Counted from the stretch's first letter, positions 10,510 to 22,989 are shown. The stretch is DNA of 64,000 nt from Turnera subulata (GCA_028386065.3 JAKUCV010003363.1:1-64000); one strand, 5' to 3'. The notes: a model not told the origin generated them from the sequence alone. Made by a program: numbers and translations.

Positions 10510-11797
10510 AAAACGAGCTGCAAGTGTACAGCGTTGCTGTAGTAAACAAGGTCGAATCACAGGGACTGCGAAATAACTCTGTCCTTAGAGGTTTCGATCG
10601 ATTAGGCTACAAAACGACAAGGAAATAAAAGTATCGAATGGTGAAGGTAATAAACTGAGTAAAATAAAGCAAATAAACTAAAAGTGAAGTAAGTACTGGT
10701 GAAAAGATGCAGTAATTAAGGAACCTAGGTTGTCCGGGTTCACTACAGCCTGTGCTGTCTAAGTAATAAAATTATGGTTTGGCTAATCTATTCGTCTACC
10801 TTGTAGGGCTCCATAGCCTATGTTAATCTATACCCTGGCTACCTTGCATCCGATCGCTTTAGTCCAAATTTAGGGCGTAATGGGCGCTGTGCTATGTGCT
10901 TTATTCTCAACTAACCTAAAAGTAGAGATCCTCTTACTAGTAGGGTAGAGGCTGAGTATGGAACATTCTGATTTCTTAGTTTCTCTGCTAGGTGCTTCAC
11001 TAAGTCGTCTAAGATGCACAAGAGAGTGATCAGGCCGCATGCGCTGTTAAGCTCTCCATACACAAATCAAGGTAATAACCAATAACAGAAGCCAAAAAAT
11101 AAATTATTACTCAAACATAAAGCTGTAGCTACATCCCATAAACCTAGATATAAAGTATTAGTTCATGAAGAAACGAAAAACAACAAAAGATAGTAACAAC
11201 GACATGTTGTCGAAATATGAACCTAAAATCTTCACTTGCTTCAGTCGAATTCTTCAAGCTCCTTCTGCTCTGAAAGCTGTGTGTTTGCTCTAGAAAAATA
11301 GAGAAGTCGAAGATGATAAGGCTCTCTTCTTAGGGTTTTATTCTTTTCTATTTATAGAGAACAAAATCTTTGATAAAACCTTAAGCCTTGGAAAATAAGT
11401 TTTTTTCACAACAGCTAGCAGCAAAAGGTCTTCTTTCCTTCCAAGGAGTGTCCACGTGATTTTCAATAAAGTCTCCTTGAATTTAGGCGCAAGTCTCCAA
11501 ACAATTACAAAACAAGGACTTTGACGCAGTGCCGCTGTCAGGTTGTGTCTGGACGCTGTCGCTGGTGCTGTTTGAACTGGAACTGTGCATTCAGCAGCAT
11601 CTCACTGTTTTTGGGCTAAAATCGTTAAAATCCACTCCAAAAGGGACCTAACTGCACCTGAAAGCAAAAAAGAGCTAGAAAAATAGAATTTGGTGTAAAA
11701 GCAAGTGATTTCCTATCTAAATGCATGAATTGATGCTAAATGCAGGGCCAAGAGACTACAGTCCATGCTGTAAAAATGTGTAATTTTATGCTCATCA
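10503..11797 (-). repeat. 3' LTR of Athila copy 1
   Basis: It starts (minus) TGATGAGCATAAAATTACAC next to the polypurine tract and ends near TTTGCACGCA. It is collinear with the split 5' LTR and with the plus-strand copy at 47319-48548. It contains several CAGC-N4-GCTG motifs (for example 10746-10759, with one of N3 spacing at 10528-10540). Confidence 0.88.
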
Positions 11798-11816
11798 AAT
11801 TCCCCCAAACTTAAAC
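11798..11816 (-). other. Polypurine tract of Athila copy 1
   Basis: Minus-strand GGTTTAAGTTTGGGGGAATT immediately precedes the 3' LTR. Confidence 0.8.
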
Positions 11817-12992
11817 CTTTGCTTGTCTCTAGGCAAAACATAAACTTAATCACAAAGAAAATGATGCAGCAGGAAATTACAACAGCCATCTCGAAATTAA
11901 AATACATCAACAGCATCTGTCACGCTCACTACAGCTCACGCTGTCAGGAATCCTGAATTGTCTCATTAAAAGAAAAATCATCAGTTCTAATTCAACAAAG
12001 CTCAGAAAGCACAGAGATGATCAAAACAATATCAAATAGGTAGCCATTCAACCTTCAAAGCTCCTCACGCCATTGCATAAAGATAAGTACCAAAACCAAA
12101 CAACCATCTCATAGGCCGATGCAAAATTTGAATCTCTACTAATGTGCATAAAAGTATAATCAAGGATCAAAAGATTTTTGTTGGTTTAGGGCTAACAAAG
12201 AAAAGGAAATTAGATGGATAACAAAAACTGCTTACTTTCCAAAATCCTAACTTAGGATAGCTTCTTCTTCAAAGTAATGAACGAACCAAGAATTTATGAA
12301 CCTTTGGAGTATAAATGGATTTACAGGAGATAATGACAACAAAAGACTTTACAAGGGAGTGATGATTTGATTACATTTCTCTTTTTTTCTTGTTTCTTTT
12401 TCTTCACTCTTTTTTTTGTATCACTCCCTTGATTGCATTACAGTACATCTCTCATCTCCATGTTCGTAGATTACAAAGCTCCATTCTACATTTCGGCAAA
12501 CTCCTTGTGTTTTCATCTTACAACGGGTGCTGTCACGACACTGTCATCCTAAAGATTAGAACAAGGAAGGCAAATAGATAGGGTCAGGCTAAAATTCAAA
12601 GAAAAGTATGCTTAAAAGCACCGTGATGGTCTTGCAAAGCTCAAACAGCTAGGGTATGATGATGTAGGTGCATGAAAATGAATTTGACCATCAACCTAGG
12701 CTCAAAGGCGTTGTCAAATGGTAAATTATGATATAGGTAGGATAAAAGTCATAGTAAGCTCAACAAACAATGCCTATATCATTTCCATGATTAAGCCATT
12801 ATGCTAAAAATTTTGCTTCAAAAAACAAATAAGAATCGGTTCTAAGATAACTGACAGCAGGCATTGTGTAATTGAAAGAAGAGCAATTGGAGAGCTTAGG
12901 GCGTATTTGAGGATGTGGTCATTTAGGGCGGTGGCAGGGGAGTAGGAGGTACTGTACTTCAGCCCTTTATTGGAGAGCTCAGCCCAAGCCGT
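11817..12992 (-). other. Non-coding 3' region of Athila copy 1
   Basis: This holds no coherent ORF. It is collinear (reversed) with parts of 40130-40822 in Athila copy 2, for example around the shared GCTTTTGAGC/GCTTAAAAGC stretch. A CAGC-N4-GCTG motif lies at 11931-11944. Confidence 0.6.
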
Positions 12993-13385
12993 CTATACAT
13001 TATACTCTGGTGGGGGCGCCCGCAACCCATTATCTGGGAAACCAAACAGGGCATTGAACTCCGACAGGGTCATACTGTGAGTTCGATTGTCCATCTGGAA
13101 AGAGAAAGACTCCTCAATCCCAGCGTCGATGTCAGCCGAGATAGGCGTAAAGCTCCCGTAAAACTCACGGGTCAACGCCGGGTAACTAGACTCATACATC
13201 TCCGCAAACTTAACCCAGCAAACATCCGCAAGCAATTCATTAATAAGTGGAGGAAATTTATAGGCATAGTGGGTACACTTATCGAAGAACATGGTGTTGA
13301 GGACCTTTTTGGTTGCCTGCTGCTCATGCTGTTGGCGTTGGGCGTTGCTGACGAACTTAATCACCACAGGCAGATTTGAGCAACG
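12993..13385 (-). pseudogene. Athila-type 3' ORF fragment (ATHILA ORF-1 family)
   Basis: An open frame of about 125 codons contains YPALTREFYGSF and MTLSEFNALFGFPDNG. This matches the pattern of the plant ATHILA domain, in which a reaper-like FYANL block precedes a strand and the (S/T)LxExNxxLGLP motif. It lies after integrase and before the 3' LTR, where Athila elements carry their extra, so-called env-like ORF. No ATG begins the visible frame; the frame is open upstream and stops at 12993, far short of a full-length ORF. Function in the element is unknown. Confidence 0.6.
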
Positions 13386-14685
13386 GGCGCTGTCTTGATG
13401 TCCTCCACGCCAACACTCGCGGTCTATTTACGGCGGTTGCTGCGACCGTAGGTGGGGTTGACAGAGCACGGCTGACACTTGGACGGCGGAGGCAAATCGA
13501 GGGCGGTGCTCTTGTCTTCGCTTTTGACCTGTGGAGACGATTATGGGGCCGGACGCTTGCCATGAGGCACGCTGAGTGGCGCTGCGATTGCTCTTGCGGG
13601 TGGCGATGCTGCAGGTTGAGAGGGTAGTATCGGGCGGTGTGGCCTTGTCGCTGAGATCCACCAGCTCATCTCCCTCTTGTGGAACAGAGCAGCGCGACAG
13701 CGTTTGGTAATGGGGAGAGGAAGAGGCTTCAGAGAGTACGGGGGTAGGTGGGATGTTGGTATAGGTGAGTGGGGTGGTGGTGGTTGTATGTGGGACAGTG
13801 AGTGGGGTTGTGGCAGTGAGTGGTATGGTGGTTACAGGAGGTGGGGTTGTGGTGGTGGTTTGTGGTGCGGTTGCTGCGTGGGTCTCAGCAACGACAGTGG
13901 TGGTGGTAACTATCGCTATAGTGGGGGTGGTCTGGGTAGCAGCAGAGGCGGGTGGTGATGGCGTGACAGAGGATGGTGGGGTGATGAAGAATGGGGTGGT
14001 GGAGGTTTTCTCACCGTCGGCGATGATGGGGGTGGAGGGGAGGAGATTTGGGGGTTAGGGATTTGGATAGAGGTGGTGGTGTTGGGTTAGAGAGAAAATA
14101 GAGGAAAAGAAAGTGATGTAAGGGGGCGGCGTGGTGAGTTGAAAAAGAGAGAGAGGTAATGATGCTGCTGGAGGCGTGGGTGTGTTGGGAAGTGGAGAGA
14201 TTTAAGGGGTTGTGTATAGACAGTCGGTAGAGTTAATGGAGAAGGGAGAAGGAGGTAATAGTAACTGCAATTTAAGAGCCCCAAAAATTTCTACAACCTG
14301 ATTGTTTTTCCAATTTTTCTGCCCATGATGACACTGGTGCCTGAACTATGTCTGTTGCGAAATTTTTTTTCTTGCTCCCCCAAACTTGTATTTTGGCACG
14401 TGCTTTCATGATATGTAAATGCATCGATGCAAGGGTATGATGGACATTTAGCACACAAAGTGTATGATGCACTCAACAGGACATGCAGAGTACAAAAATA
14501 AAAGAAGGGTTTAAGTAGCTTCTCTGGATGTCGTGATAAATAGCAACAGCGCGTGCTGTTGTCCGTCAATTCCTAGTCTTTAGGGTATTTTCTGATTTTT
14601 CTACTTTTTAAGGCTGCAAAAGAAGCAAGAAAACAAAAACAAAACAAAATTAAAATAAATGGGATGTACTAAAAACAAATAAAAG
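13386..14685 (-). other. Low-complexity spacer between integrase and 3' ORF of Athila copy 1
   Basis: 13740-14060 is GTGG/GGTG-rich on the plus strand, so the minus strand would read proline- and threonine-rich. 14080-14270 is purine-rich. No domain is recognisable. A CAGC-N4-GCTG motif (ACAGCGCGTGCTGT) is at 14546-14559. Confidence 0.6.
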
Positions 14686-15892
14686 TTACATCGGTTTGCC
14701 TCCCGAGCAGCGCTTCTTTAATGTCTTGTAGCTGGACAGAAAACACGTCACTGAGCAGCAGGGCTGATATTGAGACAACAAACGACTCATCATCAGGTGC
14801 ATTGGGAAAATAGTACTTGAGCCGCTAGTGGTTGACTTTGAAAGGTGGTTTATCACCCTTCTGTATCTCGACAACACCATGGGGATAAACGCGGACCACT
14901 GTGTATGGGCCCATCCAACGGGAGTTGAGCTTCCAGGGAATAGCCGCAGGCAGAAGTTAAACAGCAACACCTGATCACCCTCTTTGAACTGCCTCCAGAG
15001 TATGTTGCTGTCATGCCACTTCAAGACGAATCTCCTCGATCTCATTGAGTTGTAGCTGTCTGGCAGCGCCCGCTGCCTTGTCATTAAAGTTGAGGGCCTT
15101 GATTGCCCAATAAGCACGATGCTCTAACTCAACTCGTAAGTGGCAGGACTTCCCTTAAACCAGCCTGTAGGGAGTAGTGCCAATAGGTGTCTTGTAGGCA
15201 GTCCTATATGCCCACAGCGCATCATCTAACTTCACAGCCCAGTCCTTGCGGGTTGTGCTAACAGTTTTCTCCAAGATATGCTTTATCTCCCTTTTGGAAA
15301 CTTCCACTTGACTGCTGGTTTTGAGGATGTTAGGGTGTTGCAACCCGATGTGTAACCCTGTAATGCTTTAACAGCGCCGCAAATTGCTTGTTGCAAAAGT
15401 GGGACCTTCCATCACTTATGATAACCCTGGGAACACCAAACCGTGTGAATATATTCTTTTTCAAGAAATGAGTAACAACAGGGCCATCATTAGTTGGAGA
15501 TACAATAGCCTCAACCCACTTAGTCACATAGTCCACAGCCACCAAGATGTACTAGTGTGAATGGAAGGAAGGAAAAGGACCCATGAAGTCAATTCCCCAA
15601 ACATCAAATGGCTTGATAAACAGCAGCCCCTCCTGCGGAGCCTCATGGCGTTGGGATATATTTACAGTGCGATGGCAACGATCACAAGACTTCACAAACT
15701 CTCGAGCATCCTTGAAGATAGTTGGCCAAAAGAAACCAGAGTGTAGAACTTTAATTGCTGTCTTTTGGGAACCATAATGTCCTCCACAAGGGGTCTGGTG
15801 GCACCTTGCAAGGAGAGTCTTGTGGGATTTTTTAGGTAGGAATTTTCGAATAAGGCCATCACCACAGCATTTGAACAAATCTGGCTAATCAT
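14686..15892 (-). pseudogene. Athila integrase, broken into several frames
   Basis: From high to low coordinates I can read the N-terminal zinc finger (CHQTPCGGHYG ... CDRCHR), the first catalytic Asp block (WGIDFMGPF), the second ([11 protein letters not shown]), the Glu block ([13 protein letters not shown]) and the C-terminal part ending IGTTPYRLV. Then comes a shifted frame with a degenerate stretch ([12 protein letters not shown]) that resembles the chromatin-side domain in copy 2. At least three frame changes separate these pieces, so no integrase can be made. The same C-terminal part recurs in plus orientation at 38553-39003. Integrase would insert the element's cDNA into chromosomal DNA. 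Confidence 0.85.
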
Positions 15893-16124
15893 AGTAGTAG
15901 TACTTGATATCAGATAAGAATTTCTTCATTTGATTGTAGTTGGTATCAGGAGGAAAGACACCGCATACTATGTAATTCATAAAGTGGTGCATACCACGGA
16001 TAATGGGGTCTGAAAGCAGTAGCAGAGGGTCGTGTTGCCCAGACAGCATACACTGCTACCACCAAGAACTCATCCAGCAACTGATCAATAATAGGGGGCT
16101 CATCCATTGGTGAATATTCTCGAT

Positions 16125-16655
16125 TTAAAACAATTCTCTGATTTCCAAGTCGAATTCTTGGAGGAGAATGATCCAACGGATGTGGCGGGGCTTAGCCTCC
16201 TTCTTCGTTAAGAGATATCTCAAAGCAGCATGGTCAGTATGGACAATGACCTTGGACCTAAGTAGGTATGACCGGAACTTGTCAATAGCAAATACTACGG
16301 CCAGCAGCTCCTTCTCAGTGGTGGCATAGTTGAGCTGGGCATCATCCAGCATGCGGCTGGCGTAGTAAATAGCATGGAGCTTGCCATCTTTCCTCTGCCC
16401 TAGTACAGTGCCTACGGCATGGTCGTTGGCATTAGTCATGATCTCAAATGGCAGTGTCCAATCTGGTGGTTGCATGATTGGTGCAGTCACCAGCGCCTGC
16501 TTTATCCTGCAATAAGCATCTATACAAGACTGATCAAATACAAAGTCGACATCTGTATTAAGGAGATTCGTCAAAAGCTTTGCAATCTTTGAGAAATCCT
16601 TAATAAAGCATCGATAGAAACCAGCATGCCCAAGAAAACTACGAACAGTGCGCAC
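16125..16655 (-). pseudogene. Athila RNase H and RT thumb region
   Basis: A 176-codon frame contains the RT connection block ([16 protein letters not shown], read here as [12 protein letters not shown]), then the RNase H segment with [36 protein letters not shown] and [15 protein letters not shown], then [12 protein letters not shown]. The first catalytic Asp normally seen as T(D/S)AS is Asn-Ala-Asn-Asp here. RNase H would degrade the RNA template during cDNA synthesis. The reading frame is open for this piece, but it is disconnected from RT and integrase. Confidence 0.85.
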
Positions 16656-16749
16656 TGTCGTGGGTAGAGGTAATTTTCAATAACTTCAATCTTTGCTTTA
16701 TCAACCTCAATACCACGAGCTAGGTGCCCCAATATAATGCCCTCTCTTA

Positions 16750-17013
16750 CTATGAAGTGACACTTCTCCCAATTTGTACTAAATGCGTTTCCTCATAGTG
16801 CCTACAACACATTGGTTAGATTTCTTAAGCAATCATCAAAATAAGTTCCATATACAGAAAAGTCATCCATAAATACTTCTATGATATCCTCAATAAAATG
16901 AGAAAATATGCTCATCTTGCAACGCTAAAAAGTAGCAGGCGCATTGCACAAACCAAACGGCATGCGCCTGTATGCAAACGTAAAACCCTGAATATCCATC
17001 GAAATAACAGAAG
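16750..17013 (-). pseudogene. Athila reverse transcriptase, C-terminal piece
   Basis: Minus-strand frames give RRMPFGLCNAPATF, followed after a stop by IEDIIEVFMDDFSVYG. This contains the catalytic FMDD box, the plant gypsy form of YxDD. A short deletion removed the residues between the DGYSG-like motif and TFAYRRM. The piece ends exactly at the AGAAG target duplication of the 17014-20669 solo LTR; the N-terminal piece resumes at 20670. Confidence 0.85.
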
Positions 17014-17104
17014 TGTAACGTCCTGGCTTGTCGACTGTCACTACAAACCAACACGGGACCTTTTCAACATGCTTTGTCCTCACTCGCATGTTTCTAGGGA
17101 AAAC

Positions 17105-17165
17105 TTCCCAGGAGGTCACCCATCATAGAATTGCTCCAAGTTAGGCACTTTTAACTTTGGAGTTT
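17105..17165 (-). repeat. 5S rRNA-like segment inside the solo LTR
   Basis: On the minus strand the segment runs AACTCCAAAGTTAA ... then GATGGGTGACCTCCTGGGAA. This follows the 3' half of plant 5S rRNA, where AACTCCGCAGTTAAGCGTGC precedes GGATGGGTGACC. The second block is well kept and the first is degraded. It is not a 5S gene: the 5' half is absent and an insertion separates the blocks. Cassandra-type elements are known to carry 5S sequence in LTRs. Confidence 0.65.
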
Positions 17166-17820
17166 TTCTAGAATGAGCACCGAAAAGGTAGGTGCACCTT
17201 GTTGATATAGTTAGTACCCATCAAACCATTTAAGCTATTCTCAATTGTGCAGTCCCATACCTGTACAATCTCAAAATCTCTTCATTTGAGCTATTCTTAA
17301 TTATATAGTCCCATACCCGTATAATTACGAAATCACCCCAACTATGTAGCCCCATCCCTACACAGTCTCAGGATCTCTCCTATTCCGGTGTGGATTCAGT
17401 TTATTCGTGTGCCCCTCCGTCTAGAAGCCTGCCAGAAGCCGCTCCTTGTCCATGCTCATCCCGGCACCGGCGTACACTTCCCGCCCTCATAGACCCCTGG
17501 TGTCACAGGCCCACCAGCTTCCGCTAGGTTCGTCCCCGAACCCTGCACCGTACTAGGGGAGTTCTGGAGCTCCGCTACCAACGGAAAAGGAAAGAAAAAG
17601 AAAAAGACTTGATTCTTATGGAATTTTTTTTGAAACTTTCAGAATTTAATTTCTAATTTTACCCTTGCAGAATTTCGAGGTGTTTTTGGTCAAGAAAATT
17701 ATTAATATTATTTATCTTCCTTGGAAATGTTTTATTATTTTTGGAATTAATTCTTAGTCGGTTTATTTGAGAACGATTGGAGTTCCGGGGTAAAGCAAAG
17801 AGTAGATAGTAGTTTTTACT

Positions 17821-17943
17821 AAAACTACGTAGTTTTGGATATAAAGGGAAAGAAAAAAAAAACTAACCCTAAAACCCTTCTTCGCGCGTTGACCGAACTA
17901 GGGAAGAGTTGACCACGCCCAAGGCCCAAAACGACGTCGTTTT
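17821..17943 (+). promoter_or_regulatory. ACGT-core and W-box cluster in the solo LTR
   Basis: The perfect palindrome AAAACTACGTAGTTTT (A-box core) lies at 17821-17836. TTGACC is at 17889-17894 and 17909-17914, and the perfect palindrome AAAACGACGTCGTTTT is at 17928-17943. The order matches both LTRs of 409-9021. A CT-rich leader follows (17950-18200), then GAGGGTAAGC at about 18333. Confidence 0.5.
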
Positions 17944-20669
17944 GGTCCTTGGCCGGCCAACCCTAGTTTCTTTCTTTCTTTCCCTTTTCTTTTCCCTCTC
18001 TCCTATCTTTTCTTTCTTCCTCTCTTTTTCGCCGCACTCTCTCTCCCCATGTCCTCCATCCCGTTCTTCTCTCCTTTCTTCTCGATTTCTCTCCCTCTCA
18101 CAACGATTGTTTTCCATTTCTTTTCCCCTCTTTCTTTTTTCTCTCTTTTTCTTCTCCCTCGCAAAAACCCCTGCCGCAGTCGCTTCCCTTCCTTCTCTCG
18201 CGTCGGAGTCGCTCACCTGAAGCATCGCCGCTGTCCTATCACGAGACGTGACCTATAGAGTGGCGAGGAAGGAGTCTGGGTTCCCTCACCTGTGTTGTAG
18301 CCGAAGCGCGACACCCGAGTGTGTCACCATCGAGGGTAAGCCCCTGATTTCTCCTTCTTCCTTCCTCCTCTCTTTAACCTTCGGGTTTTGTTCTAATCGT
18401 GTCTTGAACGTGTTGTGTTTGGGTTTGTTGATTTCTACTCATGGCGACGGGTGTGTGTTGCTTGTGTTTCGTGGCCGACAGCTGCAGGGTATGCATGGCT
18501 GTCGGGCAGTGGCGAGCTGGTGGTCGGGTTTGTGGATTCTGGCAGTGTGGGGTGTTGACGAGGTTGCAGATGGAGTTGCTGGTGGCTGATTTGCATTTTT
18601 TTGGTGGCTAACGGCTGTTGTTAGGTCAGTGATGGCGCAGTGTTGTTGAGCTGGCTGGGTTGTTATTGCTGTGTTGGTGCACGGATTCCTTGTCCCCGGC
18701 AGAGGTTTGCTGTAGGCTTGGGTTCAGTGGACAGAACCAGGATGTAAGCATCCTATTTTGGCGGTTATTACCGGTAAGCAATCCGGTGTGCTTTGATTGT
18801 TTCATGGTTTGTTTTGATTGTTTTGCAAATCTGGAGTGTGGAATTGATTGTTGGTTTGTGTGCTTGTTGCTGGATAGTTGTCGGGAAAGTGTTTCCAAAG
18901 CATGGTGGTTTTCCCGGCGAGGCTGTTGTCGGAATCCGGCGAACGGTTACTGTTCCGGCAAGACAATGTACTTCCCGTCATTACACGGTATTTTCCGGTT
19001 TTGTCTCGGTTTCACATCATGTAGATGATTCGTTAAATTATCGAGCACATGTATATTTAATTATCAAAATGGAGTTAGTGGAAACCGAGTTTGGAGAGTT
19101 GAGTGGCGTGGCCGGTATATGTCCGACACACATAGTATCTTTAGGGCGGAAAATGTTTGGGTTTGGGAGTTCGGTTAATGTGATTTTGCGGATGGGCCGG
19201 GCTTAGGCCCAATTATTGTCATTATTAATTTTATATGGGCTTTTAGGCCCAATGGCTTGTATTTGAGATGGGCTTAGGCTCGATAAGGTTTCATTAAGTT
19301 TATATGGGCTTAGGCCCAACAACTATAATATGGATTTAAGTTAAATATGAAATTATGGAGTTTAAGGATTATATTTGGGCTTAGACCCCAACCTATTAGT
19401 GGATTCATTAAGTGATAACATTTGTTGGCATTTAAAGTTGTATGTGTGTATGCCTGTTGTGTTGATGTTGTTGTTGCACGGTGTATTATGATGATGATAT
19501 CTTTGTTGTTGAGTGCCTAATTATGTGAACTGTGAGCCTATATGATATGGTATGCTAGTTGAGCATGATATGTTGTTATGATTAAGAAATGATTTATGAC
19601 TTTGTGGTTTGTGTGGTGACTTGAGGGCTGAAGGCCCGGACTTGAGGATAAGATATTAAAACCACACAATCCTGTTTGATCATAACGTATGGCACAACTC
19701 TTTAAGCATAATTGAGAATAACGAGTTATAATAATTCTACTGTGGGGCTGTTGACCGGTTGGTTCGAGCGGGAAGTGATTACCCTCGGGATTTCATGCGG
19801 GATAGCATGGTATATGCGGTTTAGCATATGGCTCTGTGATGACTGGTTCTACCTCCCTCTTTCTGTCTCCCCCTTTCTACCTCCCTCTTTCTATCTCCCC
19901 CTTTCTACCTCCCTCTTTCTCTCTGTCAATCTCTCACTCTGTGATTGTATTGGGCCTTGCCCTGATTATATTGGGCCTTGCCCTGATTATATTGGGCTTA
20001 TGCCCTGGTTGTCTCATGAGACGGGACCGAGCTCGACGCACACAGTAGAGGGCCCTAATAAAATACTAAATCCTAATAAAACATTCAACCCTAATAACAA
20101 TAATGTACAACGACAATTAAGTGATTAAAGATCAGTGTTGGTTTGAAGTCTGATGGTGACATGTTTGTTCATTGTGACTTGTTTGTGCATTGTGGTTGTT
20201 GTTGCTTGATGCCGGTGAACTTGTAGTTGATTTGTATTTGTATACACTGGTTTATTTGTTTGCGGTGAGACAGTGGTTGGTCTCACCCCCTCACAGTCTT
20301 TTTCAGGTTAACTGCTCATTGAGCATTGATGCATATCAGCAGGTGGCAGCGTTATCCTCTCCTCGGGTCGGACCCATAGGATTGCATAACGTGCATGTTT
20401 CTCATTTATTTGTCTTCCGCTGCATACTTGTTTATTATATAATTTGTTGTATAATTGTACATTGATTATGATGATTTTATTGTATCCCGGGTAGAAGGGC
20501 ATTTTGGTCACTTCTCATGTTGGAAATAATTTAATGGGTTATTTGGAATACGGGTGTTTAGTTGATGATTTTCGTATCCCGGGAATGATAAGGGCAATTT
20601 GGTCATTTTATATTTAACATATAGCTTATATTAATAAATTGGGACACAGTCGTTTCAGTGGACGTTACA

Positions 20670-21394
20670 AGAAGTGTGTGTGCTTGGCCAGTCGCTCCAG
20701 TATTTGATCGATAAACGAGAGGGGGAAGTGATCTTTACGGGTGACGCTGTTGAGTTTGCGGTAGTCAATACACATGCGCCAGCCCGTCACTGTACGGGTA
20801 GGTATAAGTTCATTGCTTTCATTACGAACCACAGTCATCCGTCCCATTTTAGGCACCACATGCACTGGACACACCCACGTGCTGTCCGAGATAGGGTATG
20901 TGATGCCAACGTCAAGAAGTTTGAGTATTTCCTTCTTAACCACCTTATTTGCATCCTTCCTCCAATGGGATGCGGTGCTTACAAAGAGAGGGGTTGATCG
21001 CTTTGATGTCATTAATGTTATAGCCAATTGCAGCACGTTGCTGCTTGAGGACAGCCAACAAGGCGTTCGTCTCATCTGCAGAGAGGTCAGCACTAACAAT
21101 AACAGGATATGTATAATTTGAACCAAGAAAATCTTACCTAAGATGAGATGGAAGGGGTTTCGATTCCACCTTTGGCACAGCGGACTGAGGAATAACGTTC
21201 GTTGCAGCTTTTCCTGTAGCAGTGCCACACTGGAGAACTTCAAACACCTGCTGGGAAGGATGTATTAAATGGGTAGTGGATAAGTCATGTGCCACATCTC
21301 CCATAGTAGGGTCCTCATCTTCAAGTGTTGCGCTGGTGAGCCACCAGCAGCGCATCGTCGGAATGCACAGCGGGCGCTGTCTCCATTATAATAT
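20670..21394 (-). pseudogene. Athila reverse transcriptase, N-terminal piece
   Basis: The minus-strand frame reads EILKLLDVGITYPISDSTWVCPVHVVPK, then GWRMCIDYRKLNSVTRKDHFPLSFIDQIL. This is the fingers and palm start of a Ty3/gypsy RT, including the first catalytic region's approach. Normally VVPKKGG and NAATRKDHFPLPFIDQMLERL are seen, so the copy is recognisable though mutated. It stops at the solo LTR (20669). On its upstream side the sequence is interrupted by the solo LTR at 21395-22984, which separates it from protease. Confidence 0.85.
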
Positions 21395-22984
21395 TATGAA
21401 CACCCAAATTTGACCCACAAATTTTCTACTAAAATTGGGTTTTAAACATACTTGAACCTTCAATTGATGAGATGATTCAATCCTATGATTAAGATATGTC
21501 AAAAATTTAACTTAGTGGAAATAATATATTTTGATAATTTGGACCTTCATATATTTGAACTCTAGGATTAATGAGATGATTTAATCATAGAATAAAATAT
21601 ATAATAAGGTTTATTTATGGTAGAACATATTTAAATTGCTTGGGCCTTTTACTTATTCTTTTAATCTAATTATATTGAGATGATTTATTCTTGGGTTAAG
21701 AATGGGTTTTAGGACCAAGTTAATTCTCCAGAGTTTAGTTAGCCCATTAACACATTTCTTCAGGTTAGCTCTAATTTTAATGAAAATCAGAGATAAATCA
21801 TCACTTAATTGGATTTTGTGTTTGTGGTATGATTTTGCTTAAAATGGGTGTTAATGTGTAATTAATCAGTTATGAAATAATTTTAAGGAGTAGTAATCAA
21901 GTAATGGAGTGATTCTGGGCTGATTCTGGGTTGATTATACAGTAGGATCAAATCATAGCTGAATTAGGGGGATTGGGGCTTCGAAAAGGAAAGAACGGGT
22001 GGCACGCGGGGTGACCGACGGTCCTCTCGCGACGACCGCTAGGTGCCGGCGGACATCCACCCATGACCGCCGGACCTGGCGGACATCCAGCAGATGACCG
22101 CTGGCCATTACGGTCATCCCCTTCCAGAAGCGCCCAAATCTTCGATTTTGTTTCTAATTTCGATCCTACGCGCTTTTCGACCAGATTTTTGGGCATAATC
22201 TTCACCATTAAGCAGGTCCACGTCCCTAGGCTCCCTAGAACACTATAAATAGGACCCCTCACACACATTTCAGGGGACACACATTATCATTCACATACAC
22301 ACTCATAAGCTTTATTGCTTGGGAAAACTATACCACTCCAAGCTTAGAAATACATTCTTAGGCAGAAATTCTCGAGAATTTTTGTGGGGTGCATCAGCCA
22401 TAGTCCAGCAAGGAAGAATCAAGAATGGGATCGACCATTGAGTTAAGAACCAGCAAGAAGGTGGGTTGAGAATACAGCCCAATACAAGGAGTTACAAGAG
22501 GGCTAAACGAGGTAACACTAAACCCCTTTTGGTTGATTTTTGCTGGCTATATGAGGATGCTTTTGATGATGTAAGTGGCGACATAATGCCATGTTTAGAA
22601 CAACGTGGCTTTGACCCCGGTCACTCGGGTACGTAGGTAGTCTCAGTTTTACAACGGGATGCAAGCCAAATCTTCTTCTTCTCCCCTTCTCTTTACTTTC
22701 AACATTTGCACACCTGCACAAGGCACACTTGTACTTTGCAATTGCACAAGGTTTCAATCCAACACGGATGGGTGCCTAACATCATCCCATCCGTTTGAAC
22801 CCCCGATCCCATGTCTTTGGTTCGCCATGACCATGTAGCCTAAAAGAGTCATATGAAGGTTTATCCTAAATTTTGCCCTTAATAAAATTTGGGTAGCGAC
22901 ACTATTGACATGGGATTGACCCGAGGAAGATGGTGAAAAGGAATAGGTGAATAGGCCCAAGTGATTTTGGGTCGGGTATTCACA
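21395..22984 (+). mobile_element. Solo LTR of the Tat-like family
   Basis: It starts TATGAACACCCAAATTTGA (TG mutated to TA) and ends GGGTCGGGTATTCACA, with the duplication AATAT at 21390-21394 and 22985-22989. Its sequence and layout parallel the 25782-27541 LTR: inverted GACCGC/GGCGG motifs at about 22000-22120, TATAAATA at 22244-22251, and the GGTTCGCCATG and TTCACAAA-type end. It interrupts the Athila polyprotein between protease and RT. Confidence 0.9.
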
Positions 22985-22989
22985 AATAT

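Larger units (their letters stand above)
17014..20669 (+). mobile_element. 3.66-kb solo LTR of a giant-LTR family
   Basis: It starts TGTAACGTCC and ends GGACGTTACA, with the duplication AGAAG at 17009-17013 and 20670-20674. From about 17610 onward it is collinear with the giant LTR of 409-9021 read on the minus strand (shared promoter palindromes, CT-rich leader, splice-donor-like site, the CTACCTCCCTCTTTC-type repeats and the end region). Its first 600 bp are unrelated to that family. Only one LTR is present, so it is a recombination remnant. It interrupts the Athila RT. Confidence 0.9.

Noticed and set aside
13677..14058. Gly- or Val-rich proteins on the plus strand
   Set aside because: They are translations of a GTGG-rich stretch antisense to the Athila element; no independent support.
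17105..17165. Functional 5S rRNA gene
   Set aside because: Only the 3' half is recognisable, an insertion separates the blocks, and the first block is degraded.
17869..18225. Minus-strand frame rich in Glu and Arg
   Set aside because: It is the antisense of the CT-rich leader of the solo LTR and a simple-sequence artefact.
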